NCBI GenBank assembly: GCA_037176705.1
Contig: CM073891.1
Coordinates: 53,198,571 to 53,262,570, forward strand
Length of the DNA stretch: 64,000 nt
Source: Molossus alvarezi
Taxonomy: Eukaryota > Chordata > Mammalia > Chiroptera > Molossidae
Direction of reading: 5' to 3'
In this document: piece by piece, positions 1 to 11,081 of the stretch
How positions within the stretch are numbered: the stretch's first letter is position 1
Layout: each line of letters begins with the position of its first letter
Program-made: the position numbers and the translations under genes
Notes under the pieces: generated by a model
What the model was told of the DNA's origin: nothing
Databases searched by the model: none
The model's input: the letters and a program-made list of their open reading frames with translations, nothing else

Positions 1-247
1 AGAAATATAAAACATTATTAAGAGAAATTAAATATCTAAATAAATGAAGGAATATAATGGGTCTGTTTCACATTCCACAGAGAATACACTGTTACTCTCA
101 ATGTTATAATTGATAGAGACTCAAAGTCAATAAAGTGATTGGGTAGTAAATTTTTATGTAGTTACCTACTACTTTTGTAGGTACCATTTTGGCTTTTTAC
201 CAGTCTTTGTTTTTATAATGAACTGATTTTAGTGTTTCTCTTACTAG

Positions 248-386
248 ACTGTGATCATAGATAAACTACAAGGAAGTTCTGTTAATATATCTACTGAAGA
301 TGGTTTACTGAAAGCCAAGTATCTTTACACAGAATCGTCATTTCTATCTTCTGCTGCTGGAGATATTACATTAGGAAGTATTCATG
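248..386 (+). CDS. FAM185A: FAM185A internal coding exon (first in window)
   Basis: The exon is bounded by an acceptor (TTACTAG) and a donor (GTAAGA). It is open throughout, enters at phase 0 and leaves one base for the next exon. The translation includes LLKAKYLYTESSFLSSAAGD, which I recognise from memory as mammalian FAM185A. FAM185A has no firmly established function. It carries a repetitive, glycine-punctuated beta-strand pattern of the putative adhesin type (DUF4097-like), and the G-x-I/V turns here (GDITLGSIHG) fit that. The upstream exons with the N-terminus lie left of the window. The identification is strong because all five downstream exons join in frame and the neighbour is FBXL13, as in human. 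Confidence 0.93.
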
Positions 387-714
387 GTAAGATGAAAAAG
401 GCCTACTACATCTCAGACTTTCCACATGATGTACATTTTAAGAGATGACTCTTTCTCTGTAAAGAGTCTGTCATTAGGAAGCTGGCCCTCCAAATATTTA
501 ATTACAGAGTACCATCTTTTTAAAAATCCATACAATAAAATGACTTATAAGATATTTAATTTTGGCAAGAAATTGAATATTATGCTGTTTATACATGAAG
601 GTAATAATAATTTTTAAAATGCATTTCCTTATAAAAAGAAAACAATGAGGAAATATGTTCAGGAGATATTGAGGGAAAGCACAAATAAAATAAAAGCAGT
701 GTTAAAAATAAAGG

Positions 715-950
715 GGCTCTGGCCGGTATGGCTCAGTAGCTAGAGTGTCGGACTGTGCACGAAGGCAACCAATTGCTTTTGTGCATGCTCGCTCTCTCCT
801 TCTCTTCCTCTCCCTCTCTCCCTCCTCCTCCCCTCCCCCCTCTCCCTATCTCCTCCCTCTCTCTCTCTCTCCCTCTTACTCTCTTCCACTGTCTCTAGAA
901 ATCAATGGAAAACATCCTCAGATGAGGGTTAACTAAATAAATAAACAAAA
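715..950 (+). mobile_element. VES-type SINE, internally shortened
   Basis: tRNA-like head (GGCCGGTATGGCTCAGTAGC) followed by a shortened body, a long C/T tract and the tail motif ATCCTCAGATGAGGGT. The RNA polymerase III B box region is missing. Flanking AAAATAAAG on both sides may be a TSD. Confidence 0.85.
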
Positions 951-1632
951 TAAAGATGGGTTTTGAGAGGTTGCTTTTATTGTTATGATAGGAAAACAAA
1001 AGATTAAGTAAATAAATAAAATATTTGTATAAAATCTAATTATAATAACTTATTGATACTTAGTCCGACTAAAATATTTCATATGTATTTGTACTGGCAC
1101 CAGGTTCTTTCAGTACCCTGCTGTTTTCAGTTTTCTTTGATTAAATTTCATCTTGTGACTTGCAAAACATGTCTCTGAGAACAAGTAATGTTACTTAGTT
1201 GATTTGTTTTATTTAAAGAAAAGAAGAGAGCATAATAGTGAAGAAATATGGTGAAGGGTATGCTGGTATTCAGTGTCACTCAGCATGTTGCTTAAATTTT
1301 CGCATATCAGATGATTCAAGTTTATGTATATTTTCTGAAATATATATAGATAGAATTAAGAGTCATTTATCCTGGCAAGAATTAAAGTATATACATAGCC
1401 ACTAAATTCATTTTGGACCATTTTCCAGGGAGTATAGTCTGAAACTTTTTCCATATTAGACCACCCATTTAACTTCTATGGGAAAGCTAAATATTGGGAT
1501 CTATACACTTTGGCAAAACCTCCAGATTTTAACAGTGAGCAGTAATTATTAGGTGTTATTAGAAAGCTTGGCTAGTGCTAGCCAAACCTTTGTAGCAAAT
1601 TGGCAATAGTCTTACAGTTTAAAAAAATCTTA

Positions 1633-1812
1633 CCCTAACCATTGTGGCTCAGTTTGTTGAGTATTGTCCAGTGTGCACTGCAAGGTCACTGGTTTGATTC
1701 CCAGTCAGGGCACATGTGCAGATTTTGTGTTCGGTCCTGTATGGAAGGCAACTGATCAATCTTTCTTTCTCTCTCTCTCTTTCTCACTCTTTAAAATCAC
1801 TAAAAACATATT
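1633..1812 (+). mobile_element. VES-type SINE, old and diverged
   Basis: Starts CCCTAACCATTGTGGCTCAG. It has a B-box-like GGTTTGATTCCCAGTCAGG, then a CT-rich stretch and a TTTAAAATCACTAAAA end. It belongs to the class with the short AATCAATAAA-type tail. Confidence 0.85.
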
Positions 1813-2095
1813 TTTTAAAACTCTTAGGAAATGAGTATTTATATTCTTGAGCCTCAATTTAATAGTTAAACTTCAACCATTATTGCAATGTTAAGGTATT
1901 GGTTAAAGTCCAAAGTAGCTGAGTCCAATGGAACTGAATCCAGATAAAGCAAATAGTTTTGTTACTTATTCATTTATTTATTTTTGATTCAGCTATACCT
2001 TGAATAGCTGTGATAATCTGTAACTTTTCATATTTTAAGAACTTTTTTGTAAGCATTGCATTTCTGTCCGTCGCAATTACAAGTACTGCATTTAG

Positions 2096-2327
2096 GCCTG
2101 GCCAGGTGGCTTAGTTGGTTGGAACATTGCCCTATGCACCAAAAAGTTGTGGGTTTGATTCCCAGAAAGGGCACATACCTAGATTGTGGGTTTGATTCCT
2201 AGTCAGGGTGCTTGTGAGAGGCAACTGATCAATGTTTCTCTCACTCACATCGATGTTTCTCCCTCTCTCCTTTCCTCTCTTTCTAAAATCAGTAAACATT
2301 TCCTTGGGTGAGGATAAAAAGAAAAAG
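2096..2327 (+). mobile_element. VES-type SINE with duplicated B-box segment
   Basis: Starts GCCTGGCCAGGTGGCTTAG. The segment GTGGGTTTGATTCC occurs twice in the body, followed by CACATCGATGTTTCTC, the pyrimidine tract and a tail hairpin remnant (TTCCTTGGGTGAGGAT). Confidence 0.88.
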
Positions 2328-2987
2328 TACTATACTAAATGTATTGAGTAGCTTTAAGAGGTAAAGCAATTTCTTAGCAAGTGAGATTTAATTAACACCC
2401 ACGATAAGAACAGCTCTGTTCTCTGCAGTACTTTATACCATGTTTACACTAAATTCATTAATATTTCATTTTTTTTGCATTCTTTTAAGTTAGACAAGAA
2501 TTGCATTTGGTATAGTTTGTCATTTATTGCTTACATGATAGTAAAACAGATGCACTTTTTTGAGGCAGCCCTCAAAATACTCTAGGTCTCTTGATTTCTT
2601 TAAATAGCTGAAATGGAAACAAATTATAGGGATAAGACTTTATCATTCCTTAGCCTTTGTAAAGCCATTTATATTTATTGACTTTTACTATGAAGTCAAA
2701 TACCTTTCCTTGGGTGGTTTAAATCTGGATCAAATCTAGATACTCTTTTGGACTGTTATCTCAGGTTGGGTTTCTTGAAAGCAGGCTCTCGGAAGTTAGA
2801 GTGCAGCATATTTACTAGTGAGACCTTTTAGGACCAGTGCCTCAAAGGAAGGAAGCCCAATTTCCAAGGAAGCTGGACTGTGATACAGTCTCAACAACCC
2901 TAAGAGTTAGTTCTAAAGCTGGGATGATCTTCATAATTATTTCAAGTTGGGGTGAGGGGAGATGGTCCTTTATATCCCCAAATATTA

Positions 2988-4005
2988 TGTTACTGGACGG
3001 GACTGGGCCCAGAGCAGGTCTACCTCAGGTCCACCTGTAGTGTGTGGGTTCTTGACTTCTTGCAGGAAAGATTTCACACCAGTCCAGGTGATTTTGAGAG
3101 TACATTTGTTAAAGCTGGAGACAGTGAAACAAAGGAAGGACTTAGGGTAGAAGAACCAACAAGAGAGAGTCTAGGTGGTGCACTGCTTTGGTTCCCTAGG
3201 AAGTGAGCCAAGTCAGGGGTGCTGTTAGCTCACTGGAAAGTTCGGGGGAAAGGGGGCTTTGGAGAAAGGGTCAGGCAGTAAGCCTGGGATGAACTGCCAC
3301 TACTTGCTGTTCCCTTGGTTGCAAGTCTTGTGGGGACCCTTAGAGTTTATGAGAAAGGAAGTAAGAAGTGCATGCCGGAGAAGGGGAATGGGTGTGCTCC
3401 AGAGAGAGCCCGCCCCACATCCTTTGTCTTGATCGTAGGGGAGGGTATCAGCACAATATTCATCAGCTTTCCAAGTGTGTTTTTAATATGCTGATGAGTC
3501 AAAATGAGCATATAGGGTAGTTTGGGGTTATCCTCTGCTTGAAGCTTCACTGCTTTACTTTTATCTTGGGTCTGTCTGGCTATAATTGGGTTTTTGGTAT
3601 TTGTTCCTCTGACTTCATCCATTGTTGGGTTTGGTTGGCACAAATGGCATTATTGGGTTTCTGTCCTCTATCTCCCTGACCAGGGTGATTTAAGCTATGT
3701 ATTCTCGGGTCAGGGGGGAAAGGTATAAACCATTTGTTCTCAAGTTTCCTTGGTTAGAGAAGATGAGGTCTTGCAATTCACTACTCACTGGCTGCGAATT
3801 GGTTTAATTGTTTGGCCTTGTTCAATTATCTAGTCTCAGTTTTCCCATTCCACTTGCCCAGGAATTTTCCTACTTTCTTGCTATCCTGCCTCAGTTAGAT
3901 GCTGCTGCCTCAGGAAGGAGTATGAACTTGGGCCAAATGGCTCTCCTTATTTGAGCCCTCAGAGGGCTGACAGCTGAGGGCTGCTTGCCAGCATTGCTCC
4001 CAACA
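2988..4005 (-). mobile_element. ERV1-type LTR remnant, reverse strand, about 1.0 kb
   Basis: Read on the - strand it begins TGTTGGGAGCAATGCTGG and ends CCAGTAACA, giving TG...CA termini. A TTTGGGG stretch just beyond the end resembles a proline-tRNA primer binding site. Its U5-like block (AAGAAGTCAAGAACCCACAC) and its U3 block near GTGGAATGGGAAAACTGAGAC match the copy at 57362-58137. No coding remnant of a virus is attached. ERV1 class membership is inferred from the ends and PBS. Confidence 0.65.
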
Positions 4006-4096
4006 GCTAGGAAAATAAGCCCTTCAATGGCAAAGGGGGTTCTGATGGTGAGTCACAGCATCCACTGCAGTTATATTTATTGATTCATTCAACATA

Positions 4097-4216
4097 CAGG
4101 GTGTGGCAAAAGTAGATTTACAGTTGACTACAAAAAAGAGTTTATTCTTGTATTATTATTTATTAATTGTTGTATTATTTTCCATATGACTGTAAAACTA
4201 CTTTTGTTCCACTCTG
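4097..4216. mobile_element. mariner-type MITE, 120 bp
   Basis: Left end CAGGGTGTGGCAAAAGTAG and right end CTACTTTTGTTCCACTCTG form imperfect terminal inverted repeats. TA dinucleotides flank both sides (4095-4096 and 4217-4218), as expected for Tc1/mariner insertion. The AT-rich interior is non-coding. A SINE abuts the right end. Confidence 0.82.
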
Positions 4217-4218
4217 TA

Positions 4219-4459
4219 TTTTTTTTTTTTCTTATCCTCACCCGAGGACATTTTTTCCCATTTTTTGTTTAGATAGAGTGGGAGGGAGAGAGAGAAAAAC
4301 ATTGACGTGTGAAAGGGACACATCGAGTGGCTGCCACCCGCACAACCAACCAGGGCCAGGGACAAACTGCAACTGAGGTACGTGCCCTTAGCGGGAACCG
4401 ACCCCGGGTCTCTCTGGACCACAGGCCGACGCTCTAACAGCTGAGCCAAACCGGCCAGG
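4219..4459 (-). mobile_element. VES-type SINE, hairpin-tail class
   Basis: On the - strand: head TCCTGGCCGGTTTGGCTCAG, an intact B box region and a tail GTCCTCGGGTGAGGAT before the A-run. The flanks CCACTCTGTATT and CCACCCTCTATT are an imperfect TSD. The left copy is the end of the adjoining mariner MITE, so the SINE came later. Confidence 0.93.
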
Positions 4460-4957
4460 ACCCACCCTCTATTTTCTAATAGTGAGAAATGAGTAATGAA
4501 TAAGGTAATTGACACTAATATTTACTATTTGTAAACTTGGTTGAATCACAATTAATAAGTATTTATGCCTTCTAATACAAAAGAAACTAGTTTATTCATT
4601 GTTTCAACAAATATTTCCCACTGTTCTGGCACTGGAAATCTAGTGAGAGAATAGGTACTTTGATAGTTTGTTTTTAGATAAAAGATTTTGTGACAGTATA
4701 CCATTTTGATTTCCTTCTAAATGATCAAAAATTAGATTATAAGTACATTGTATTATATTCTGCTATTTGAAGATCTATGATTTTAAAGAACTTTATACAT
4801 ATATATGTAAAATGAATATGTTTTTACATGTATTCTACTAAATATATTTTTAAAATATAAATATATATAGTCTCCTAACTCATAGAGAGAAAGAAAAGCT
4901 TCCTTGAAATTTTTTGGGGGGATTGGTTTTACTTATAATTTAAACATATTGATTAGG

Positions 4958-5171
4958 GCCCTGGTTGGTTTGGCTCAGCGGTTAGAGTGTCAGCCTGCAG
5001 ACCAGAGAGTCCTGGGTTCAGTTCCCACTAAGGTAACATACTTCGGTTGCAGTTTGTGTCACTGCCCTGGTTGGGGTCGTGTGGGTGGTAGCCACTCGAT
5101 GTGTCGCTCTCTGTTTCTCTCTCTCTCTTCCCCCCTCTCTGTCTGATGATAAATGCAAAAAAAACCCCAAA
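4958..5171 (+). mobile_element. VES-type SINE with perfect TSD
   Basis: Starts GCCCTGGTTGGTTTGGCTCAG and ends in a short C/A-rich tail. The 16-bp flank AAACATATTGATTAGG is repeated exactly at 4942-4957 and 5172-5187, which proves retroposition and gives exact ends. Confidence 0.95.
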
Positions 5172-6514
5172 AAACATATTGATTAGGTTTAATATGTGGG
5201 AGTACTCATGTAGTTACTTTCGTGTTTTGTGGGAGACTATTTGCATGGCATCCATTTTGCTAAAATCTGCTCTGCCATCTCCTGCCCCAAGGCAGGATAC
5301 CTCTGTATACAATGTTTCTGCATTCCTTTAAGTAACCATTTACTCAGCCAGTTATGCTCTGTTTATCTTTTGTTCCACCCATGATATTTACTTGAAATTG
5401 CTTCAGGGTGGCTACCACAAACTTATGCTTGGCAACAAATGTTCTTGTTTTTCTACTTCTTGCCCTATATATACTGTGGATCTCCCCAGAATAAACTAGA
5501 CTTGATCAGAGCCCTGTCTTGTCTCCATTCCTCATGTCTCTTGTCCCTCCTCATCCTCACTCCCCCTCTAGAGTCCTCGTTGCTCGACCTGCGGGAGGGG
5601 TCAGTGTTTTATATTTAACTTACTGTTTGGAGCAAGTGATTAATGAATAATATTTTATTTTAAATACTTAAATTCCCTATGTATCTTAGACTTTTATTTT
5701 AGGTTTTTGGGGAACATGCCTTGATAAATAAAATGCAGAGTATTAGTTCTCTCATTTTCTCAGTACTTCAGAAGTCCCTTGTTCCCCAAAGATTTAGCAA
5801 TATGTATGTGCTTAAACTCTTCCTTAAATAACTAGTTGGCTTTTGGAAACTTTCACAGAAATTTTACATTAACTATACAAACCCAGTTAATAACTTTGAT
5901 AGCACTGAGAATTTCATAAAGAAATGTCCCAGTTTGCCTTAAGAAGGACATGTAGTCACTGGTGAATTTATAAATCTGTCTTATAAATTTAGAAAGTCAG
6001 AAATAACAAAATTTTGAAGGAAGCTTTTATTGGATTAAACAGAACTTCTCATGAAGTTTATGAAAATGCTTTGTTCAAATTCCAGTATTAAGTCCATTGT
6101 AAAATTTTGGTTTGATTATCATTCTGACCTATGATAATTTTATGTTAATACTGAATCTGGACTTAAAACTTTTTTATAGGAAATACTAGAGAGGAATTAC
6201 AGCTTCCCTTGTGGTATAGATAGCATAGGTTTTTTTGAGGATTTAGACATATGATACTAAATGTTGCTCTTCCATGTGGTGTTTAGACTCAGTTTAGACT
6301 CAGGTCACTCAGCTCATGGGAGGGACTTGGCTGCTTCCATAAAGATGATGCTGCCATCTTCAGTGTATGATTTCTAAACTCCCTTGAAAGGAGGAGAGAT
6401 CATAGAGGATCATGTAAGAAGTTCCAGAAATCAGGCCTAGAAGTGCATACACTACTCCCATCACATACTTTTTCCCCCTTCATTGGAGCATCTTTATTTA
6501 TTTATTATAGTCAT

Positions 6515-6690
6515 CTTCTTTTTATTAATTAATTTATTTTTGTTACAGATGTTTCTCCCCCCCACCCAGACACCCTCCTCCTGATCCTCCCCCCCCCCCC
6601 AAGCATTGTTGCCTATGTCCATTGGTTATGCACACATGCATGTAAATTCTTTGGTTTATCCCATCCCTCCCCCACCCCCCTTCCCATCAT
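6515..6690 (-). mobile_element. L1 3'-UTR fragment, reverse strand
   Basis: The C-rich stretch with GTCCATTGGTTATGCACACA is the complement of the L1 3'-UTR seen at 27250-27420 and 42590-42730. It begins with a T-rich run, the complement of a poly(A) end. Confidence 0.75.
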
Positions 6691-6829
6691 ATACTTTTAG
6701 CCAGAATATTTGTATATGACTTTATCTGACTACAGAGGCTGAAATACAGAGTTTAACAGTGTTTTAAAGAAGGAGAAAAGCACACAAATATTAGAGGGCA
6801 CTGGTAGTCTTTGTCAAACTTCTATGAGT

Positions 6830-7975
6830 TCTTGATTTTTCCATCCCCTTGGTAATCTCCAAGATTTCATCTTTGTTCCATTGTTCTTTCTCTTCTTTCT
6901 TTTCCTTGAACATCTAATACACTTTGTGTCTTAACTACTCTTATTTTCTAATTATTCATTTGTATATCTAGCCCTGATTTCCAACTTACACATCCATCTG
7001 CTTGCTGTAGACAAAGCCATTTGGATCTTTACAGGCAGCTCAAACTCAACATTTCTAACTCCTTTCTCCTACTTTTCTACCCCCTCCAGCCCCATCCATG
7101 TTGTGTTTTCATCCATTTTTACTTCCATTTGCTGTTTTTGATATTACCATGTATCTGACTCCCCAAACTAGAAAACTAGAAGTAGTATAGGCATACATTG
7201 GATATATTGAAGGTTTGTTTCCAGAACATCATAATAAAGTGAGTATTTCAATAAAACGAGTTGTATTCTTTTTGCTGGTGAAGGGTTTGCCTTCAGTTTG
7301 AAAAAAATTAAAATAAATGCAACACCTCTGAAGCACAATAAAGTGAAGTGCAATAAAACAAGGTATACCTGTACTAAATTCCTGTCTCTCCCTCACCTTC
7401 CACATCTCGTCAATCACCAAGTTTAGGTAGGTTTTACCATCTGAATATTTCTTCAGTCTGTCCCATTGTTTTCTTTCTAATTTCTACCATTCTACTCCAG
7501 ATTCTTGTCTTCTCTTGCCTTAATTGAGCAATAACTTTGCTTCTAGTCCTGCCTTCTTCAGATCTCTCCTCCTCACTATAGCTGTGGTTGTTTACTGTAA
7601 ATGCACATTGAACATGGTATTCTCTTACTCAGACCTTTTCCTCGGTGACCTAACTTACCATTTACCTCTTCTGACCCTCTGCTTTGTCTTCCACATTTAT
7701 ACAATCTTACTATTTCTTCTATACATTCTTACCTGTTTTATACTTCTGAGTCTTTGATCAGAGCCTTTGATTATACTGATTATTCTGTTTATAGTCTTCC
7801 TAAAATGCTTTCTTTATCCCACTGACTTTTGGTAATCTTCCAGTACTCAGCTAAAGCATCCTCTCCTCATCTTTGACCTTCCATTGACCCATAAATTCTT
7901 GCCTAATTATAAACTGCTCAGGAGCAAAGGCCATGTTTTATCCATCTATATATTCTTAGCATTTAGCACTGTGGC
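6830..7975 (+). mobile_element. L2 LINE remnant, 3' half
   Basis: Diverged L2 sequence, including a CAGGCAGCTCAAACTCAAC-like block, a CAGTACTCAGCTAAAGCATC block and a 3' segment around AGCATTTAGCAC that matches the L2 end. It is interrupted by a Tigger MITE at 7188-7371. Many stops; long dead. Confidence 0.6.
7188..7371. mobile_element. Tigger-type MITE, 184 bp, in the L2
   Basis: Left TAGGCATACATTGGATAT and right ATAAAACAAGGTATACCTG are degenerate Tigger terminal inverted repeats with TA on both sides. It interrupts the L2 remnant, so it is younger than that element. Confidence 0.75.
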
Positions 7976-9013
7976 TTCCAAATTGCAAGTGCCTCCCTTT
8001 CTGTGCCCTCTCCCCAAAGAAAAAACACAAAAAAGGGATTTATCCTTTAAGGATATTTGATTGTTCTGTTTGGATTATGTAAGTATATGTGCTGTTTTAA
8101 CCATAATAACCTTTCTTTTAGTGAAAAAATATAAACTAATATTTATTTTTAAATCAATAGCTTATTTTTCCCTCTAACCATGCAATATGAAGAGTTACTA
8201 GCTAAGGGAAACTATATATTTTCCTCAAACATTGGGGTTTGTGGAAAAGTTGTGTAACTTGAGAGTAGAGTAAGCACACATAGTTATTACAGACCAGATG
8301 GTATCTGCTTCACTGGAAAGAAGGCTTTTACAAAGATCTACTCCTCTCAAATAGTTTGTTTATTGTTTTTAGTGATTGGAGAGGAAATAAGTGAAAACAA
8401 AATATGGAAAATTGTGCTAGTAATGCCCACTTGGTTGATTTGTGTACTTTTAATTCTTTTTTTTACCTTGTTTCACAAAGTATTTGAGGTAAGAGGCCCA
8501 TTTTGTATATTCTAATAACTTTGGAATATTTCTGTTTAGGGTAGAGATTTTCTAAAAATTTTGATATGAGTTGAAAATATATTTTGTTTATTGCTTTAAA
8601 AATCCTTTAGCACTGACAAAAATATTTTAAAAATATTCTTTATATTTACAAATGTTTCTCATTTACAAAGTTTTCTTGTTTTATTACTCTTTTACTGTAC
8701 TGAACTCTTACATTCAAGAGAAATATAGTCTGAAACTATAGGTCCCACTATAATATGAACTAGTTCTCATTCTTTAATGAATTTAAAACTTCTATTTTAT
8801 GGTTCTAAGAACCATTATTTTCTTGAGATTGCTTTACTTTCTTCATGAGCACTAATGATACACTCTTTAAGAAAGACCATATTTTCATTTAAAAATACTA
8901 AGTTTTTACTGCATTCATTGAAGACTAGTATAAGATAATAAAGCTCCTTTGCCTTGCTCAGCGGGTGACTGGACTCACTAACTAAATGACTCACTATAAA
9001 AGTATGTTATTGT

Positions 9014-9267
9014 GCCCTGACCAGTGTGGTTCAGTGGTAAGACCATCAGCCTATGCACCAAAGGGTCACAGATTTGATTCCCAGTCAAGGGCACTTACCT
9101 GGGTTACAGGTTTGATCTGGGGCCCTGGTCAGGGTGTGTGCGGGAAGCAACCAATCATGTTTTTCTCACATTGATGTTTCTCTTTCTCCCCGTTCCCTTC
9201 TTCCATTCCACTCTTTCTAAAAATTAATGGGAAAAAAAATATCCTTGGGTGGGGATAAAAAAAAAAA
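9014..9267 (+). mobile_element. VES-type SINE, hairpin-tail class
   Basis: Starts GCCCTGACCAGTGTGGTTCAG, with repeated GGTTTGAT boxes, CACATTGATGTTTCTC and a tail ATCCTTGGGTGGGGAT before the A-run. It faces the reverse-strand copy at 9331-9545 across about 63 bp. Confidence 0.92.
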
Positions 9268-9330
9268 TCTATGTCATTGTTCTTTACTAATACTTAAAAT
9301 CACAAATATTGAATGTCTGCCTCATCTTAT

Positions 9331-9545
9331 TATTTCTTAATCCTCACATGAGAATATTTTTTCATTGATTTTCAGATAGAGTGGAAAGGAGGGAGGGCAG
9401 GAGGGAGAGAAACATCGACCGGTTGCCCCCCGCAGAACCCCAACAAGGGCTGGGGATCAAATCACAACGAAGATGCATGCTCTTGACCTGAATCTAACCT
9501 GCGACTCCCTGGTCTGTGGGCTCTAACCGCTGAGCCAAACTGTGC
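9331..9545 (-). mobile_element. VES-type SINE, reverse strand
   Basis: Tail first on the + strand (TTAATCCTCACATGAGAATA), then the GA-rich complement of the pyrimidine tract, ending in CTGAGCCAAAC, the complement of the head. It forms an inverted pair with the preceding SINE. Confidence 0.9.
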
Positions 9546-9639
9546 ATGTAAACTAAGCTCTTGAAATATAGTGCTAAATGAGGCGTGATCCCTGTCCTCA
9601 TAAACTTGCCTAATTTCTCCAGCTTACCTGATTCACATG

Positions 9640-9890
9640 ATTTAAACATAACATATATAGTTCTGCCTTTTTATCTTTGCTTGTGTAATTCTTTTTCCCA
9701 GAAAATTCTCCTCCTCAGCATATTCAAATTTTATCCATGTTTCAAATCTCAGCTCTGATGATAATCTCCAATATGACTGACTATTCTCCCTGTGCATGTT
9801 AGATTATTTTAGTCTCTTCTCTGAATGGCTCTGGAACCTAATTTATACTGTTCATTTACAAGGTTAATTTATAATTACTGTTAATAAATA
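9640..9890 (+). mobile_element. L2 LINE 3' fragment (tentative)
   Basis: Diverged sequence of the L2 3' end type (AAATCTCAGCTCTGATGATA-like block, then a TTAGATTATTTTAGTCTCTT stretch). The match is by general resemblance only. Confidence 0.4.
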
Positions 9891-10174
9891 CTAATTTTTA
9901 ACTTTGCATTTGTGCATCTCCCCAGATGTCCAGTATAGTTTTGGATGGTTAGTCTGTCCTCTGTGCCCGACCCGACTCCTTGTGATTCATGTTTCCTCAC
10001 ATGCAAAATATACTCCCTTCCTTCCAAGGATCCCAAAAGTCGCATACCATTATACATCACCTCAGAGTCCAGAATCTCTACATCAATATCAGATCCAGTG
10101 TAGATGAGATTCCTCAGGCATATTTACTGAAGTACAGGTCTTCAAGTACAGGAATACCTTGTCTTACTGTGCTT

Positions 10175-10246
10175 TTCTTTATTGTGCTTCATAAATTTTG
10201 CATGTTTTATTTCTTTATTGTGCTTCATAAATTTTGCATGTTTTAT
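10175..10246 (+). repeat. Perfect 36-bp tandem duplication
   Basis: Two identical 36-bp units (10175-10210 and 10211-10246) containing TTGTGCTTCATAAATTTTGC, within the left end of the Tigger remnant. Identity of the copies means the duplication is recent compared with the host element. Confidence 0.92.
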
Positions 10247-11081
10247 TTATTTTTAACTGCTTTTATTTATTTACAAGCAAAACAAGAATACATTGTTACA
10301 TAATTTCAGAAATAACTATTTCTCATCAAAATTTTTCTTAGGTCATTGGATGTATTTTCTTGGGGTGGAAAACTTTTCTAATATATTTGAATGGACTTTT
10401 GTGTTAGATTAAAGTGTAATTTTTTTTTTTTTCTTGGACTGATTTACCTTATTTCCATTAATTAGCTCCTGTGTATAAAAATGTGTTTCAAAGCTTGAGA
10501 TACCTGAATTTCCTTAAGTTATACTTCCAAAAGTGAGCCATTTTTAGATATAAATCTAACATTTATTTCTTAAATTTTAAACCTTTTGTTATCGGAGAAA
10601 TGCCTTTCTGTCTTGCTAGTGGGAGTGGGGTTTTCAGGGTGCTGCTGGAATAAGCATTTCCTGAGGATCCCTTGGGAGGATGAGATGTGGTAGAAAGCTT
10701 TATTTATGTGGAATTACATCCCTCAGTTTCAAAAGTCCAATTTCCCTTAAACCTGTCTGGGAAGAGGTGCAGCTAGAGTTCAAGAGAGCTAGCAGCAAAG
10801 TCATTGTCCAAAGTTTCTGTTCCATGGTGGAGCTGGGTCTGGCAGAGCATCGAGCTAGTTCCACCAGCCCATTAGTCCATGGTGTGTGGGGCCCACATAG
10901 CTGTGGGCCACGTGATTGAGTGCAGAGGAGCTAAGAGATCCTGACTCCTGCAACAGCAGCCAGGATCGCAGCAAGCAGGAGAGGAACTTCTTTGTTCTAG
11001 AGATTAAATATCAAATCTTCCCAAGCTTGAAGTAGCCACACCTATTCTGGTCAGTGACCTGTTCCCAGGTGTGACTGACAG
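10247..11081 (-). mobile_element. Unclassified retroposed element with 18-bp TSD
   Basis: Flanked by AAATTTTGCATGTTTTAT at 10229-10246 and exactly again at 11082-11099. On the - strand it begins CTGTCAGTCACACCTGGG and ends A-rich (GCAGTTAAAAATAA) with an AATAAA just upstream, so it looks like an L1-mobilised transcript. I do not recognise the family. Its first 210 bp or so resemble 16495-16705 on the + strand. No long open frame. It could be a processed non-coding transcript or an unlisted composite retroposon. Confidence 0.6.
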
